A DNA stretch of 64,000 nt from Clarkia xantiana subsp. parviflora (GCA_036873135.1 JAPTYO010000002.1:41407452-41471451), one strand, 5' to 3'; counted from the stretch's first letter, positions 22,625 to 34,534 are shown. Numbers and translations: made by a program. The notes: generated by a model not told the origin, from the sequence alone.

Positions 22625-23462
22625 ACCAAAGATACGCTCTTGGTGGGCGTCGAAAACTGTTCACGAGACAGGCTCTCGGATGGCACTTAACGTTTCACAG
22701 GATAGGCTCCCGGAGGGCTCAGGTTAGTCCAAAGATACGTTCCTGATTGGCGTCGAAATCTGTTCACGAGACAGGCTCTCGGACGGCACTTAACGTTTCA
22801 CAGGATAGGCTCCCGGAGGGCTCAGGTTAGACCAAAGATACGCTCCTGGTGGGCGTCGAACTGGTAGTTTGAAATCTACCTCAAGATACGCTCTTGGGGG
22901 CGTCGAACTGGTAGTGTTTTTTCTACCTCAAGATACGCTCTTGGGGGCGTCGAATCTGGTAGGTTGCAAATCTACCTCAAGATACGCTCCTGGGGGCGTC
23001 GAATTCGTAGTTTTTGGAAACCACTCTCAAGATACGCTCTTGGTGCGTCGAAGTTCGTAGTGTAATAACTACTCTCAAGATACGCTCTTGGGGGCGTCGA
23101 AGGTCGTAGTATGAACACTACTCTCAAGATACGCTCCTGGGGGCGTCGAAGTTCGTAGTTTTTGGAAACCACTCTCAAGATACGCTCTTGGTGCGTCGAA
23201 GGTCGTAGTGTAATAACTACTCTCAAGATACGCTCTTGGGGGCGTCGAAGGTCGTAGTATGAACACTACTCTCAAGATACGCTCTTGGGGGCGTCGAAGG
23301 TTGTAGTATAAAAACTACTCTCAAGATACGCTCTTGGGGGCGTCAAATCTGTTCGCGGGATAGGCTCCCGGAGGGCACAGGGTTCGTAGTTTTAGAGCTA
23401 CTCTCAAGATACGCTCTTGGGGGCGTCGAATGTGTTCGCGGGATAGGCTCCCGGAGGGCTCA
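22625..23462. repeat. Covarying hairpin array of B
   Basis: About 20 small stem-loops in ~50-bp units. The first hairpin of a unit has a 5-bp stem and a 5-base loop: CAAGA-TACGC-TCTTG, CGAGA-CAGGC-TCTCG or CGGGA-TAGGC-TCCCG. A second hairpin follows after GGGGGCGTCGAA: GTAGT...ACTAC or GGTAG...CTACC with variable loops. Stem bases change in pairs while the loop keeps the form YASGC. The array lies between the antisense remnant and the gag side. The same array is in E and D. Confidence 0.9.
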
Positions 23463-25377
23463 TAATATTACCTTATCTTGTGTCCTTACTCATGTAGTGT
23501 GCGTCTTTGGTATGTTTTTCGAGTCTTTACTTGACTTTTCCTTCTATGATATTGCATGCTACCACGCTTTTCCTTCAATATGGGAGGTCACCTCTCGAGG
23601 GCGATGTTTGTGTGTTGCCAACTTAGGACGAGTTCGTATAGGGAGTTGATGATGTTTTCTCTTATGTGACCTCTTCTAGGAGAAGTGGTATTGCATGTTC
23701 TTGTGATCTTCTGCCTCTAATCTCTTCTTTTACACTTAGGTGGACTACCAAGCACTTATTCGTTTGGTGCCCCCCAAGTTGCTTGGTGGTCACACCGCCT
23801 TTCATATTTGGCCGTTGAAGGCCCCTCGTTCATTTTCTTGGTTGGGTACCCCTTATGCTCGGGGCTCCCTTGTCTGCTTCTTTGAATGCGATGAGTGTCC
23901 CTTGTAGGATTTACTCTTTCTCATGCTTGCTTGTTTCAGTCATAGGCATGGTTTGGATGATGCCTTTGTCGGATGTGTCTTTGGAAGTTGGGTGGAAGAT
24001 CTTTTGCTTTGGTGGGTGGTGGTGGATTTCATTCTCTTGATAACTAGGATGTGGCAATGTTTGTATCCTAGGGGTGCTTGTAAATTCTTTCCCCCCCTTC
24101 CTTGTGCTTTAGGTTGAAAAGCTCTCTCATAGAATGGCGTCTTGAGTTGTTAATCTCATAGGTGTGTTTCAGACTAGTTAATCTAATCCATGCTCTTTGC
24201 TTGTGCATGGGGAGGTCTGACCGGGCTGTGATAATCTTCTTGGAGTGTTGTGGCACTTAGTGTGGTTTGTCTTTTCCTTCACATTGGAGTATTCTTCAAT
24301 GCCTTTAGGGGGTGTCACATTGGTCATGCTCCTCCCACCTTGAATGTTGATTATAGTCTTCCTTTGCATTAGGACTTGAACTTAAAAATGATGTCTTCCT
24401 CTAGGTTTGCAGGTGATGTTCCCTGATTTTCTATGGGTTTGCCCTCGTATTGGCTATTCCTTGTTGGATAGCTTCATTAGAGACTGCCTTTGTATTGCGT
24501 ACGTATACGTGTTTGAGGTATGTTGAGCTGACAAGTCCCTCCTTTTTTTTTTTTTTTTTTTGTTTTGTCATAACCTTCTTTCATCATGTATTCGGCGTAT
24601 GGCCTTAAAGGCGGGATATTTTTCTAGTGCCCCTTTTATCGTGGTTCTCCTCTTGATGGGATGCCAGAGTCAAATGTCTTATCATTTGCAGACAAGGTGG
24701 TTGATCGGGATGTGCGTCTAGTATGAGGGTCGATCTTGAAACCTTACTCCCCAAGCTTTTGAGCTCTTCTTTGGTTGATCTTGTAGAACTATTATCCTGC
24801 CCTAAGGCTCTTGATAGGAGATGTATCTCATTTTCACACTCTAGTTGTTGCACTATCTCTTTTGCTAATCTTGCATCTTTAGAGTTTCTCTCTTGGTGCA
24901 TGACTTCAATGACAGGATTTTCTACCGATGTTTATTCTATTAGGACTTGTATCCTTGGTTGCCCTCCTTTCTTGTGAGATGGCGAAGGAGTGTTTATGAA
25001 CACTCCAATGTGTCGTACTTGGTAGAGGTATGCGCCTAATCCTTATGGCGCTGTCATGAATCTTCGTGTACCTATATCTGATGGACATGTTATTCATTAC
25101 ATATATAGTACGGAGTCCAAGGATCTCCGGGTTAGGATCATATTTTGAGAACAGAGACATAGTCATCTATCAGGTGACCTCTTTTCTACGGAGTTAATTT
25201 TTACAAGGATAAATGCAAGGATACTTGTAAGGATATGTGTTCCATCCTTTTCCTGGTTCATTTGCAGTGCCGTGTCCCTAATGGGTGTGTTGATGTTCTG
25301 ACCACCTTTACTAGTAGGGGTTCCTTGGTATTAGGTATGCCTGACTCTTCTCTAGTATCATCAATGGTTGGTCATGG
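23463..25377. other. Decayed internal DNA of B
   Basis: Almost identical to E 39140-40590 in inverted order. It includes a T/A tract (24543-24562) and a 98-codon minus-strand frame (24605-24901), conserved in E, that resembles no domain I know. Confidence 0.45.
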
Positions 25378-25500
25378 GAGATGTCTGACGGACTCCCTTC
25401 ATGTACTATGGTTCTCTTCATGTCAAAGTTGGTGATTCCCTCTCTTATTACTAAAATATCCTTGTGTGGAAATACTATGTTTTCCATATCCTTTTTTTTA
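25378..25500 (-). pseudogene. Protease patch of B with destroyed active site
   Basis: The minus-strand translation aligns with the start of D's protease: NIVFPHKD, then NFDMKRTIVHEGSPSD. Active members have DGGSSAD at the last position, so the catalytic Asp is replaced (HEGSP). E has the same substitution. Confidence 0.75.
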
Positions 25501-26696
25501 AAAGCTTGATGATGGTGTCACCGTTCTTCCTTTGCTAGGCTTGGTGTCCTTGAGGGTTTTTGATGGAGGTGTATTCCATTATCTGGGATGAGCTTTCTAA
25601 GTGTAGTTGTATCTCCTGGCTATTTTGTGAAATCATAAAGATCCGCTGGAGGTGTTTGCCTCTGATGGTGGGTGTTACCCATGTGATATGGTTTCCTCCA
25701 TTTTTGGAGGGATGTGTTCGCGGCTACCCCCTCTTGTGCTAATGGGCGTTTGTGGGGAGGGCATGTTGTGACTGGTGCCCCCCTTGCATACCAATGCCAG
25801 ATGGGATCCTTTGACGGGCTTGGCCATAGGATGCTTAGTGGAAGGTTGTAGTAGGGGTAATCATTTGTGACCTTCATGGTAGTTCCTCTATAGGATGTTG
25901 GGAGTGCTCAACTTATTTTTGTAAGTGAGCCTTCCATCTTGTGATCTTTCCCAGAAACTTGACCTTATAGGTGTTCTTTGGGATTGAGGAATCTGTTGCT
26001 TGTGCATCTCTTGATTGGCGACGGCCTTTTACTGATTCTTCTAGTGGTCCACCTGTGTATATATATATCACGGAGCCCGAAGGCGTCCGGTATGGTCATT
26101 CTTGGAAAACATGTTGATATCAAGTATCAAAATCTACCCCTTTTAGGGAGTTGACTTGTTATGCAGTTAAATTAAATAAGAGGATATGGGAAGGATATGG
26201 GTGTGGGGTGTTGATATCCCCTGCTTCCTTGGTAATGTAATTGTTTTCCTCTGTTAGTCTGTGTGTATTTCTTCCACTTGAGGAATATGAGGTCGCATCC
26301 TTGCAAGGCGGACTAGGTGGAGGTGTATCCTTCATGTATGCTATGTGCGGTCTCACTCTACTATGTCTCTCCATGAGACTTCCCATTGTAGTAGCTATGT
26401 GCTGACGTGGTGTGGTACTCTATTAGTTCCCTGTTCAAATCCTTGTCTTTTCAACTCCTCCTCTGTCCTAGGAGGACGTGTGCCAAGGGTTGTCATGCAC
26501 AAGGGGTTTGGACCTGTCGTGCTGTATCATGGGTAGGTGGTTGCTTTATTGTGTTGTTGGGACTATGTCCCTCCCTTTGAGCTTTCCTTGGTATGTCCCT
26601 TAGGCATGTCTGTGGTGATACGGACTGTATGTGTACATTGCCATGGTTGATGTTGGAACTCCTATATCCTTGTTGGTCTGTCATGTATGTCTTCCC
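25501..26696 (-). other. Degenerate gag/linker region of B
   Basis: By position this is the remainder of gag. Only short frames are left and I cannot align them with confidence. It is shared with E (37894-39023). Confidence 0.4.
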
Positions 26697-27191
26697 TTAG
26701 TGCGGTGTATGTCCCTGTTGGGGTACTTGGTGAAATTCTTGCCTCCTTTGAGGTCTTGGCTGTCTGTCTGCCCCCAGTGGGGTGTAGGCCCTGGCGTCCT
26801 GTTGTGTCTGTTGTTGCCTAGGAGGCACAAATTGCTGCCTTCCCTCTGGGGGTGGCTCTTGATAATTTCTTCTTTGTTCTTCTCGCTGCCCTGCTCTAGG
26901 GTGCGAGTCGTGTTCTTCTTCTGGGACTTGTTCTTCCTCATGAACTTCTTCTTCTTCATGCTGGTGTTGCCTTCTCTGCCTGTTCCTCAGGGTCTCCCTA
27001 TAAGCTAGCAGCTCATCGAATGCGTGCATCAACCTTGGAGTCACTGTCTGTGCTCCTTGCGAGTATGCGGGCCTTATGTTGGTTGTGTGGGCACGATTGT
27101 CGTTCCTTTGAGTCATTATTTCATATGGATACCCTTGAGGTTGTGCCTCATAGTAGTACCCCTGTGGAGGTGCAGTGTATTGGGATGGCAC
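26697..27191 (-). pseudogene. Gag-like N-terminal frame of B
   Basis: 164 codons rich in Gln, Pro, Glu and Arg. The segment TPRLMHAFDELLAYRETLRN matches TPTMMAALEELLAFRKMQRN in the gag of F. No conserved capsid domain and no zinc knuckle follow in frame. There is no ATG at the start (GTG) and an in-frame stop lies about 25 codons upstream. The identical frame is in E. It may be translated poorly or not at all. Confidence 0.6.
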
Positions 27192-27445
27192 TCCTTGTTG
27201 CCCCCCTGTCCCTGTGGCTTCCTAGTCAATGGAGTTGGAGCTGTGGAAGCCTCCTCCCTGCTTGTTAGGCTGGGGTGCCTGTGGGGCTATCTGAGGCTCT
27301 GGTGTGCAGGCTGTTTCTCTGGGTTAGGCTGCCTTGCTGGAGGTATAGGATGTCTTTCTTGCCTATTGCCCCCAGGTGGGCGATTATCTCTAGACACTAA
27401 GTTGTTCGTCTTCGCTCTCGTGATTGTCAGGCTTTCTGTTCGAAG

Positions 27446-27463
27446 CCCACGGACGGCGCCAAG
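27446..27463 (-). other. Primer-binding site of B
   Basis: TGGCGCCGTCCGTGGG on the minus strand, two bases from the 5' LTR. It differs from A's PBS by one base in the first 16. Confidence 0.85.
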
Positions 27464-28506
27464 TGTTAGGTTATAAAGTCTAGGTCAACGGGTCGTCAAT
27501 CTAGAATTTATCTCCCACTAATGAAATGTCGGGTTCAGTGTTCCTAGGACTAGTCATTCTGATACATGCCCTTCTGCTCCCTTGGGGTAGTCGTTCTGAT
27601 ATATGTCCTTCTCTTCTCTCCTTCTGATCTCCTTTCCTTCTCTCCTTCTGACCTCCTTTCCTTCTCTCCTTTTGACCTCCTGAGGCTTGTACTTCTTACC
27701 CTTGGGGCTTGTCCTACTGCTCTATGCTCTTCTGCTTCCTTGGCTCTCTTCTCCTTGCCACCCTGCAAGAGGGGCAATACCAGGCACAGAGGGGGGGGTG
27801 GTGCCTGATGAACCCTCTCCGATGCCTAAGTCAGTACGGTTTTAGAGAGATAAAGCTAGAGAGATGTCAGAGCAAAATTGTGCAACTTGCCAAGATGATC
27901 AAATGAGTTGTGAAGGTGGGGTATTTATAGGCAACGGTGTCATTAAGGTGGCTTAATGACATCGTTAACCTTTAAACACAATTAATTAACCTTTAAGCAC
28001 ATAATTAAGACCTTAGGATTCGGAGAAGGTAGGCGGAGTGGACCGAGTGTGGGAGTCCGAAAATGGTGCCGGGGCCCTTGGGGGGGAGGAGAAATCTGAC
28101 CCCCAGGGGTAGGGGTTGGGTGAGGGCACCCAACCCCTCCTAGGGAGGATGGGGTTGGCCAACCCCATCCCCCCTAGGGGAGATCGGGTTGGCCGACCCG
28201 ATCTCTCCTAAGAGAGATCGGGTTGGCTGACCCGATCTCTCCTAGGAGAGATCGGGTTGGTCCACCCGATCTCCCCTAGGGGAGATCGGGTTGGCTGACC
28301 CGATCTCCCCTAGGGGAGGTCGGGTGTGGCCACCCAACCTCACCTAGGCGAGTCTGACTCGGCCGGACGAGCGCTTCGGCCTCGTCCGAGCCGTTGGTGT
28401 TTTCGCGAAGGGTTCGGGTTGAAGTTTCGATTTACAATCATTAACGGGGTGATAAAAATAAAACGATTCGGAAGTCAACGGGTTCAAATTGGGCGTATAT
28501 CCATCA
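27464..28506 (-). repeat. 5' LTR of element B
   Basis: Same structure as the 3' LTR, but four instead of five GATCGGG palindrome units, and it retains the ~36 bp missing there. Apart from these the copies look identical. Confidence 0.94.
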
Positions 28507-28511
28507 ATATC

Positions 28512-29310
28512 CTATTGCGCAATACATATATTTAAATCCAGAGCTCAATGCTCGCAATTAATGTCCAGCTAGCTTGACAGAGTCAAGACGACAGTTCTAG
28601 TATATATGTAGCAGAAAGTAAACAATTGCAATCCAGCCCACTAATTAAATCCAGTCCCAAAAACATGCATATCCGAGATCCATCCCCATAATCGAAACTA
28701 GGTATTAGGGTTTAACCGAAAAACGTGTTAAAACGCAAACCCTAAGAGCACTGTTTAGGTGTAATTTAAAGTTCGAAAACATTTTGGATTTAAAATTTGA
28801 CGTCCTATTTTATTAAACATTTTTTAAAAATTTATGAGAAATTTAAAAATCTGGTTCAGTCCAATTTAAAATCCGGTTCAAGTCAGGCTGATTTTAAAAA
28901 TAGGGTTTGGTCTGCAACAGTTCAATAAAATAAGATTGTGGTTCGGTTTATCACTCAAAACCAGTTAGGTTAGGTTCAATTTAGTTACTACGATCTGACC
29001 CGACCCGACTAGGTCGACCCGATTAAGAAAAGCCGGATTGGTTTTACCCATTCCAATTTAGCAATTGAACCGGCCCATATTGTTAAGATTCTATCTATAA
29101 GATGTAAATCAATCAACGAAAGATATATATACATAAAATATTTGGCATACATATATATATATATATATTATTGTCAAATATATCTTTAGGGATTAAAATA
29201 TGTAGACAATATATTTTTTTAATCTTTTATAGTAACTAAATCTATCAATATATATTAACCATATCATTAACTATATATATTGATAGTAAATATATATTTC
29301 AATATTATAT
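28512..29310 (-). repeat. Repeat X2, proximal part
   Basis: Continuation of X2 after A and B. The reverse complement of 30510-31100 matches in blocks, for example CAATCCAGCCCA / CAATTCAGCCCA, AGATCCATCCCCATAATCGA and the ACCGGCCCA block. The end near 29310 is blurred by AT-rich sequence related to 600-860. Confidence 0.6.
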
Positions 29311-29783
29311 TGTGAACCTATCCATATTTTCCAACTTATATATATATATAGTTACCAATTAATAAAATTTAAAAATGGTAACATACATCTTTTAATATTT
29401 GTGCCGAATTTTTCATTACTTGGTGTCCAATAAAATTAATTTTTTTACCTAAAATACCCCTAGTAATTTTCGGCACAAACATGTAAGTTTGGAAAAGTTG
29501 TCAAATTTTAAGATCAAACCCTAACTTGATCATGAATCCAAAAGTTGTTCTTGATAAAACTCATGGTGTTCTTGAAGATCATGAACATCAATCTGAAATT
29601 CGAACATAAAATTCGTTTTTGATCTATAAAAACATGTAAATTTCGAAAATTTTAAGTTTTTAAAGATCAAACACATGAAATTTACTTAAAAATTTCGGAT
29701 TACTCATGGTGTTCATGAAAATTTCGGATTTTTCAAAAACTCAAGAACATCAGTTTATCAAAATTTTAAGAACTCCTAACCAT
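29311..29783 (-). other. Leader and possible gag start of element C
   Basis: DNA following C's PBS on the minus strand. It is AT-rich with several CATGGTGTTC-like repeats (29560-29720). No gag domain is visible. Confidence 0.4.
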
Positions 29784-29795
29784 GCCCTGATACCA
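29784..29795 (-). other. Primer-binding site of element C
   Basis: TGGTATCAGGGC on the minus strand, one base from the right LTR. This is the usual initiator-Met tRNA site of copia elements, with GGGC where AGAGC is common. Confidence 0.88.
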
Positions 29796-29796
29796 G

Positions 29797-30380
29797 TGTT
29801 GGATTACGGGGACGTCATACTACAGAATGCTAAACGTGTACATGCAAGTAATCTAAATACGCAGCGGAATAGTGTACACATACCTTTTAGCTTTCCTGCC
29901 CAAGAACGTCGTGGAGGGAGTTCTGATCCTCCGGTCGGAACCACGTACAAGTTCTTCGTGAGAAGAAGTCCTACGCGGTGTAAGCTCCACAACAAAGCCT
30001 CTGATCGGTTCTTCAACAGAACAGAACCTCGGACTAAGATGTGCCGAAAATCTCAACTAAGGGGGTGAGAGGGTTTCTCTCAAGTTCCTCAATGGAGGTA
30101 CTTCTTATTATGAATGATGTATGAACCCCTTAGGTGAGTCCCCTATATATTGGATTGATATTGGATTGGTGGAGTGGACAAAAGTCCACTCCAACCAATA
30201 TGGGAAGAGTTTCGGCCGAACCTATGCTATTAAGGGGGAGGCCCAATTTTGGGCCTCCCATGTCAATTAGGGATTGGGTTTGGCCCAGTTAGCCTAATGT
30301 GACAATTACCCAATTAACTTAGGTAATTTCCTTAGCATTAACGGGCTACCAATTACGGCGCCACGTCACCATATGCTACA
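29797..30380 (-). repeat. 5' LTR of copia element C
   Basis: 584 bp matching 861-1430. Two short direct-repeat insertions (CTTCGTGA near 29955, GATATTG near 30160) account for most of the length difference. It ends GCTACA and is followed by ATATT. Confidence 0.87.
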
Positions 30381-30385
30381 ATATT

Positions 30386-32690
30386 ATTAATATTGCAAAT
30401 TTTTTATATAATTAATGTTACTTGGTGGCTAAGTTAAATATTTTAATAGGCTTTAAAACCCTACTTGGGCCACAAGTAAACATTTCGGCCCAACCTTTCA
30501 TATTTTAATTATTGGGCCGGTCCAATGTGTCAAACCAGGACGAATTAAAAACGAACCGGATTTTCTCAATCTGCTCGACCTAGTCGTGTCGGGTCGGACC
30601 GGGGTAACTAAGTGGATCTAACTGAATCTGTTTTGAGCGTTGAACCGAACCGAACCCTATTTTATTTGGACCGGTTCTGATTGAACCAGATTTTAAAATT
30701 AAAACCGGACCGAACCGGATTTTTATTTTCGGACCAAACCGGACCTGAACCGGATTTTCTGGACCGAACCGAGCCGGACCAAATCGGACTGAAATTGACT
30801 GAACCGGATCGTATTTTCAAAACTGAATTCAAGTCAATTAAAATAGAGAGGTCAAGTTTTCAAATCCAAATGTTTTTTAACCTCAATAAGGCCTACACAG
30901 TGCTCAAGGGTTGATAACCTTTATGCCTTGTTTCGATTATGGGGATGGATCTCAGAGATACATGTTTTTGGGACTGGTATAATTACTGGGCTGAATTGCA
31001 ATTGTTTATTATTCAATATATATATATGCATGATTAGAAATGTTGTCTTCACTGAGTCAAACTAGCTGAATATTGCATATTGTGGGCTGAGCCCTGGTTA
31101 AATATATAGAATGTGCACTAGGATAGACATGCTGTGATGGTTGAAAAATGCCTAGGATTTATGTCTAGAATGCTGCATGATTGAAAATAATTATGAATTA
31201 TAAAATAGCCCCTAATGTTTGAAAATATTTTTTAAATCGAAAACCAGTCGCCAGATGTGTATGATGGATGTGAATGTTACATGTTTGATATGTATGCTAG
31301 AATGTTGAGGATGTAGTTGCATTTGATTATTTACTTGGAAGTAGAATTATGTATGCAAACATGAGTTCCTTGGAACACTAGACGCATAACGCGTAAGCAA
31401 GAGTGTGGTTTATGTGATGAATGTTGATGGCGTATGATAATTTACATGGACGGTAGAATTATTTATGCATGAGTGAATTCATCAGAATATTTTTTCAAAA
31501 TAAAAAGGGCCTTGGGAAAGCCAAGATCGGGTATGCTTGTTTTAAAATCCTCGTTCTGGTAATTTGCGATAAAACTGTTTTAAGAGACTGATCTATTGGA
31601 TAGAAGACGACGGTAATGTGAACTCTTTCACAACCATCTTCCATTGGTTTACTGGTGATCGGTTGGTTCAGATGACTGAGGAATCGTTACTTGTCAGATT
31701 CTATAATAGATACCTGATGTATGTAATTCTTTCTCAAAATGTTATTGTCTCCCTGATTTTTGCATAATCATCGATGTGTTAGTATGAATTGGTTAATTTA
31801 GTCCGATTCGATATTCCTCGCAATCTTGATGGTGTGAATCATGATGAATAAAAGGAGTACGTGTTGAACTCTCTACTACGATTTCGAAAAGTAGAGAGGA
31901 CAACTACGGAAGAATATAGTAGTCTGTATGATTTTGACAATGAGAGACAAATGTAATAATTTGTTACACCAAGCATGGGGGTAGGTTCTTTGATCATCTG
32001 AACGCATATGCAGAGATACATTCAACCTTGGTAAAAGTGGGTTGAAGAAGACTTCAATTACAACCAGGCAATGTTGCAGCTTAGTATCCTTTTGCATCCG
32101 CCTCGGTGGAAGTAAGGATGCAAAAGCTAAACGTTTCGGTTAAACGTGATGGTCTTCTCTCTTTTCATGGATGTTAGAGTAAAACCTGCATCGGATCTTC
32201 AGAATGAAAGGTCATCATGGAAAAGATGTATATGGTTGTCTGATATTGACAGGACTCAGTGACCTTGAGCCTAATCAAGTAAAGTAACCACAGTAGTAAA
32301 AGGGAACCTTCTCTGCTCACCATACAAGGTTCGAAAGAAGTCAACAATGATCCGCGTATTATAGAGAGAACTGGACCATAAAGGTCTTATACGATAACCC
32401 GGTGGGTTAAACCATGTTGATAAAGTGTGTGTCAAGTACGCCTCGTAGGTCATGTGTATGAAGCTGTAAAATGTTTTATACAGAAACAGATCATTTGATG
32501 TGATTCACTCGTGAATTTACTCAGATGTGATGTTCAACATGGCTTAAAGTTGTCGACTATCTATTCGAAAAACATGGATCAAATATGCGACGTCAGATCA
32601 AGAACCCTACCATTGTCATTTATCGTTCGTTTGAGTTACTAAAATTTTGGTTATTTCGAGATTCGGATTTATTGAATAAAGTAGTTACTG
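30386..32690 (+). repeat. Repeat X1, main part
   Basis: The inverted counterpart of X2. It has a GAACCGGACC-rich stretch at 30580-30800 and AT-rich flanks. Between the copies the similarity is patchy, with many indels, so they are old. I see no target duplication, no shared frame and no terminal motif that would give its class. The end near 32690 is where the match to the DNA left of 5560 stops. Confidence 0.6.
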
Positions 32691-34343
32691 TTGAGGTCGG
32701 TTCCACCTGGGACACCTCGGGTTGCTCTTCGCGAACGGGTTGGATGTGCATGCAGGTATGGTCTCCTGTCAGCACGTCACGATCCGCGAACCTCGATCCT
32801 CAAACACCAAACTTGGTTTTGGCTCAAATCTCGGTCCTCGATCCCTTATGCATAGTATTCATTGCCGACATATTGCTCCATGCCTTAGCCATTGTTTTAG
32901 TATGCTCGATGTTGACGATCGGTAGTTGTTCGTACATGGTCGTCAATGGATGTATGTTGGTACTGATAACTTAGGCAATGTGCGTTGAGCATCATGTATT
33001 GATCGTTGGTCACTGTCTGCAAACATGCTAAAACACTTAGAAAATATTTCAATAATATCTAGTGCTTGTTACCATTGATGTCGTTGACTTCCATCATAGG
33101 AGAATGCTTAGAATATATTCATTGATAGTTGACATCTTGTTGTATGTCGACGGTTGTTGATTGTCATCCACTTGTCGCGCGTTGACGGTTGTTGATTGTT
33201 GACATGGTGGAACACTTAGAAAATATTCTTTGATAGTCGACATCTTGTCATATGTCGACTGCTGACATGGTGGAACACTTAGAAAATATTCCTGATAGTC
33301 GACATCTCGCTGTATGTCGATAGCTGTACGCGCGTACTCGTATGTACGCGCTTGTATGTGCGCACTTGCCCCCACACTTAGAATCTTTTCTCTATCCATT
33401 GCTATGTACGCTGTATCCATAGACTTGATGTAGACGTAAGGTGTATGTCGTCGAGTGTCATGGCAAAACACTTAGAAAATATTTCTTGATAGTCGACACC
33501 TTGTCATATGTCGACTGCTGCCATGTTGACATGCAAGAACACTTAGAAAATATTTTGTAGTAGTTGATGTTTGCTACTTGATGCGTGTTATCCACAATTA
33601 TGTTAGAATACTTGGAGAATGCTCCTTGATAGTTGATTCCCTGCCGTTTGTTGATTGCTGATATCAGTAAAATACTTAGACAATATTTTCTGATGATTGA
33701 TCTCTTGTCGCGTATAGTCCAATGTCGCAAGTGAAATACTTAGAAAATATTTCAGCCATACTTTGTTGCATGCCGACACCTTGTCGTACGTTGATACTTG
33801 ATAGTATGCTGACAGCTTGTTGTATGTCGACACGCAGTTGCATGTTGACACTTAGTAGCATGTCGACAACTTGTAGTACGCGGATATGTAGTAGCATGTG
33901 GATACTTGGTAGGATGTTATCAGCTTGTAGTACGCGGACATGTAGTATCATGTTGACATTTAGTAGCATGTCGACACTTAGCAATATGTTGACACCTAGT
34001 AGTATGCTGACAGCTTGCAATATTCTGACTGTCATCCTGAGCAAAACACTTAGAAAATATTTCACCCTTGTTGTCATCTATGTTGCGAGTATGAGCTCGA
34101 TGTCGACATGAAGGTCGATGTGTTGAAGGGGTTGCCCCCCTTGCATGATGCTTGTTACTTACTGTGCGAAGACTAACAAGTCTTATACGTACATAGTCGT
34201 TCCATATGGAGCGTTCATTGCATAGATGTTTGTATAAGTGTTTGATGCGTGCTTGCGCACTGATGGAACTATTGACTTCACTTTTCAGGATATCAAATCT
34301 TGCTGTCTTCTTTTCGGAGTTAATCTTTTTGCAGCTACTATCA
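32691..34343 (-). other. Remnant of F left of its antisense gene
   Basis: By comparison with G (58832-60415) this should be F's 3' LTR and the leader of its antisense gene, but no LTR is recognisable. From 33020 to 34065 a loose repeat recurs about ten times: CTTAGAAAATATT followed by a TTGATAGTCGACATC-like segment. Around 33800-34020 TAGTA-CATGTTGACA units dominate. No coding seen. Confidence 0.5.
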
Positions 34344-34534
34344 TGAGTAAGTCTTCTATTCCCATTCTGCGAGTAACTCTATGTTCGGATGTCGACATGG
34401 TTGAGCAGCTAAATAATACACCAAGTGTAGATGTTGACGTCCTCGCTTGATTAATTGATGTCGGTATACATATACTTCCTTCTAAAGATTTGGTAATTCG
34501 AAATAGCTATCAGTGAAAGCTTTTGTATGTTGAT
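34344..34534 (+). pseudogene. Start of F's antisense gene, domain exon deleted
   Basis: The ATG starts MSKSSIP, matching MSKSTTP of G's antisense gene. After about 33 codons the frame stops, and 20 bases later the sequence resumes with VGIHILPS, which in G (AGIHVLPS) ends the ~290-codon first exon. Roughly 800 bp including the whole conserved domain are therefore missing. D then inserted in the following intron. Confidence 0.75.

Larger units (their letters stand above)
18442..28506 (-). mobile_element. Non-autonomous Tat-like element B
   Basis: LTRs of 1039 and 1043 bp, PBS, polypurine tract and a perfect 5-bp duplication define a complete 10-kb element. It has a short gag-like frame and a ruined protease patch, but no RT, RNase H or integrase. 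The rest is non-coding: two tandem arrays, an antisense-gene remnant and long stretches without domains. Its sister E (36013-45540, opposite strand) encodes identical predicted peptides over hundreds of codons, so both were copied recently from the same defective source. Confidence 0.92.
861..30380 (-). mobile_element. Ty1/copia element C with nested insertions
   Basis: An old copia-type element read on the minus strand. It has 570- and 584-bp LTRs, an initiator-Met type PBS (TGGTATCAGGGC) next to the right LTR, a purine-rich tract next to the left LTR, and a copia RT-RNase H relic in the expected order. A perfect 5-bp target duplication ATATT lies at 856-860 and 30381-30385. Its interior was later split by A and B (7470-28506). 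Without them the element is about 8.5 kb, long for copia, because it also holds repeat X2 where gag and integrase would be expected. LTR divergence of about 5 % by eye makes it the oldest dated insertion here. Confidence 0.85.

Noticed and set aside
22972..23226. Repetitive frames through the hairpin array (LRPSTPPRAYLESS units)
   Set aside because: Periodic translation of tandem DNA in several frames and on both strands, with frame shifts between units.
24605..24901. 98-codon frame conserved between B and E as a real gene
   Set aside because: No domain recognised and the surrounding DNA is decayed. The two copies are too young for conservation to mean selection.
32691..34343. 3' LTR of F in this stretch
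   Set aside because: No TG...CA ends, TATA box or polypurine tract like G's could be found.
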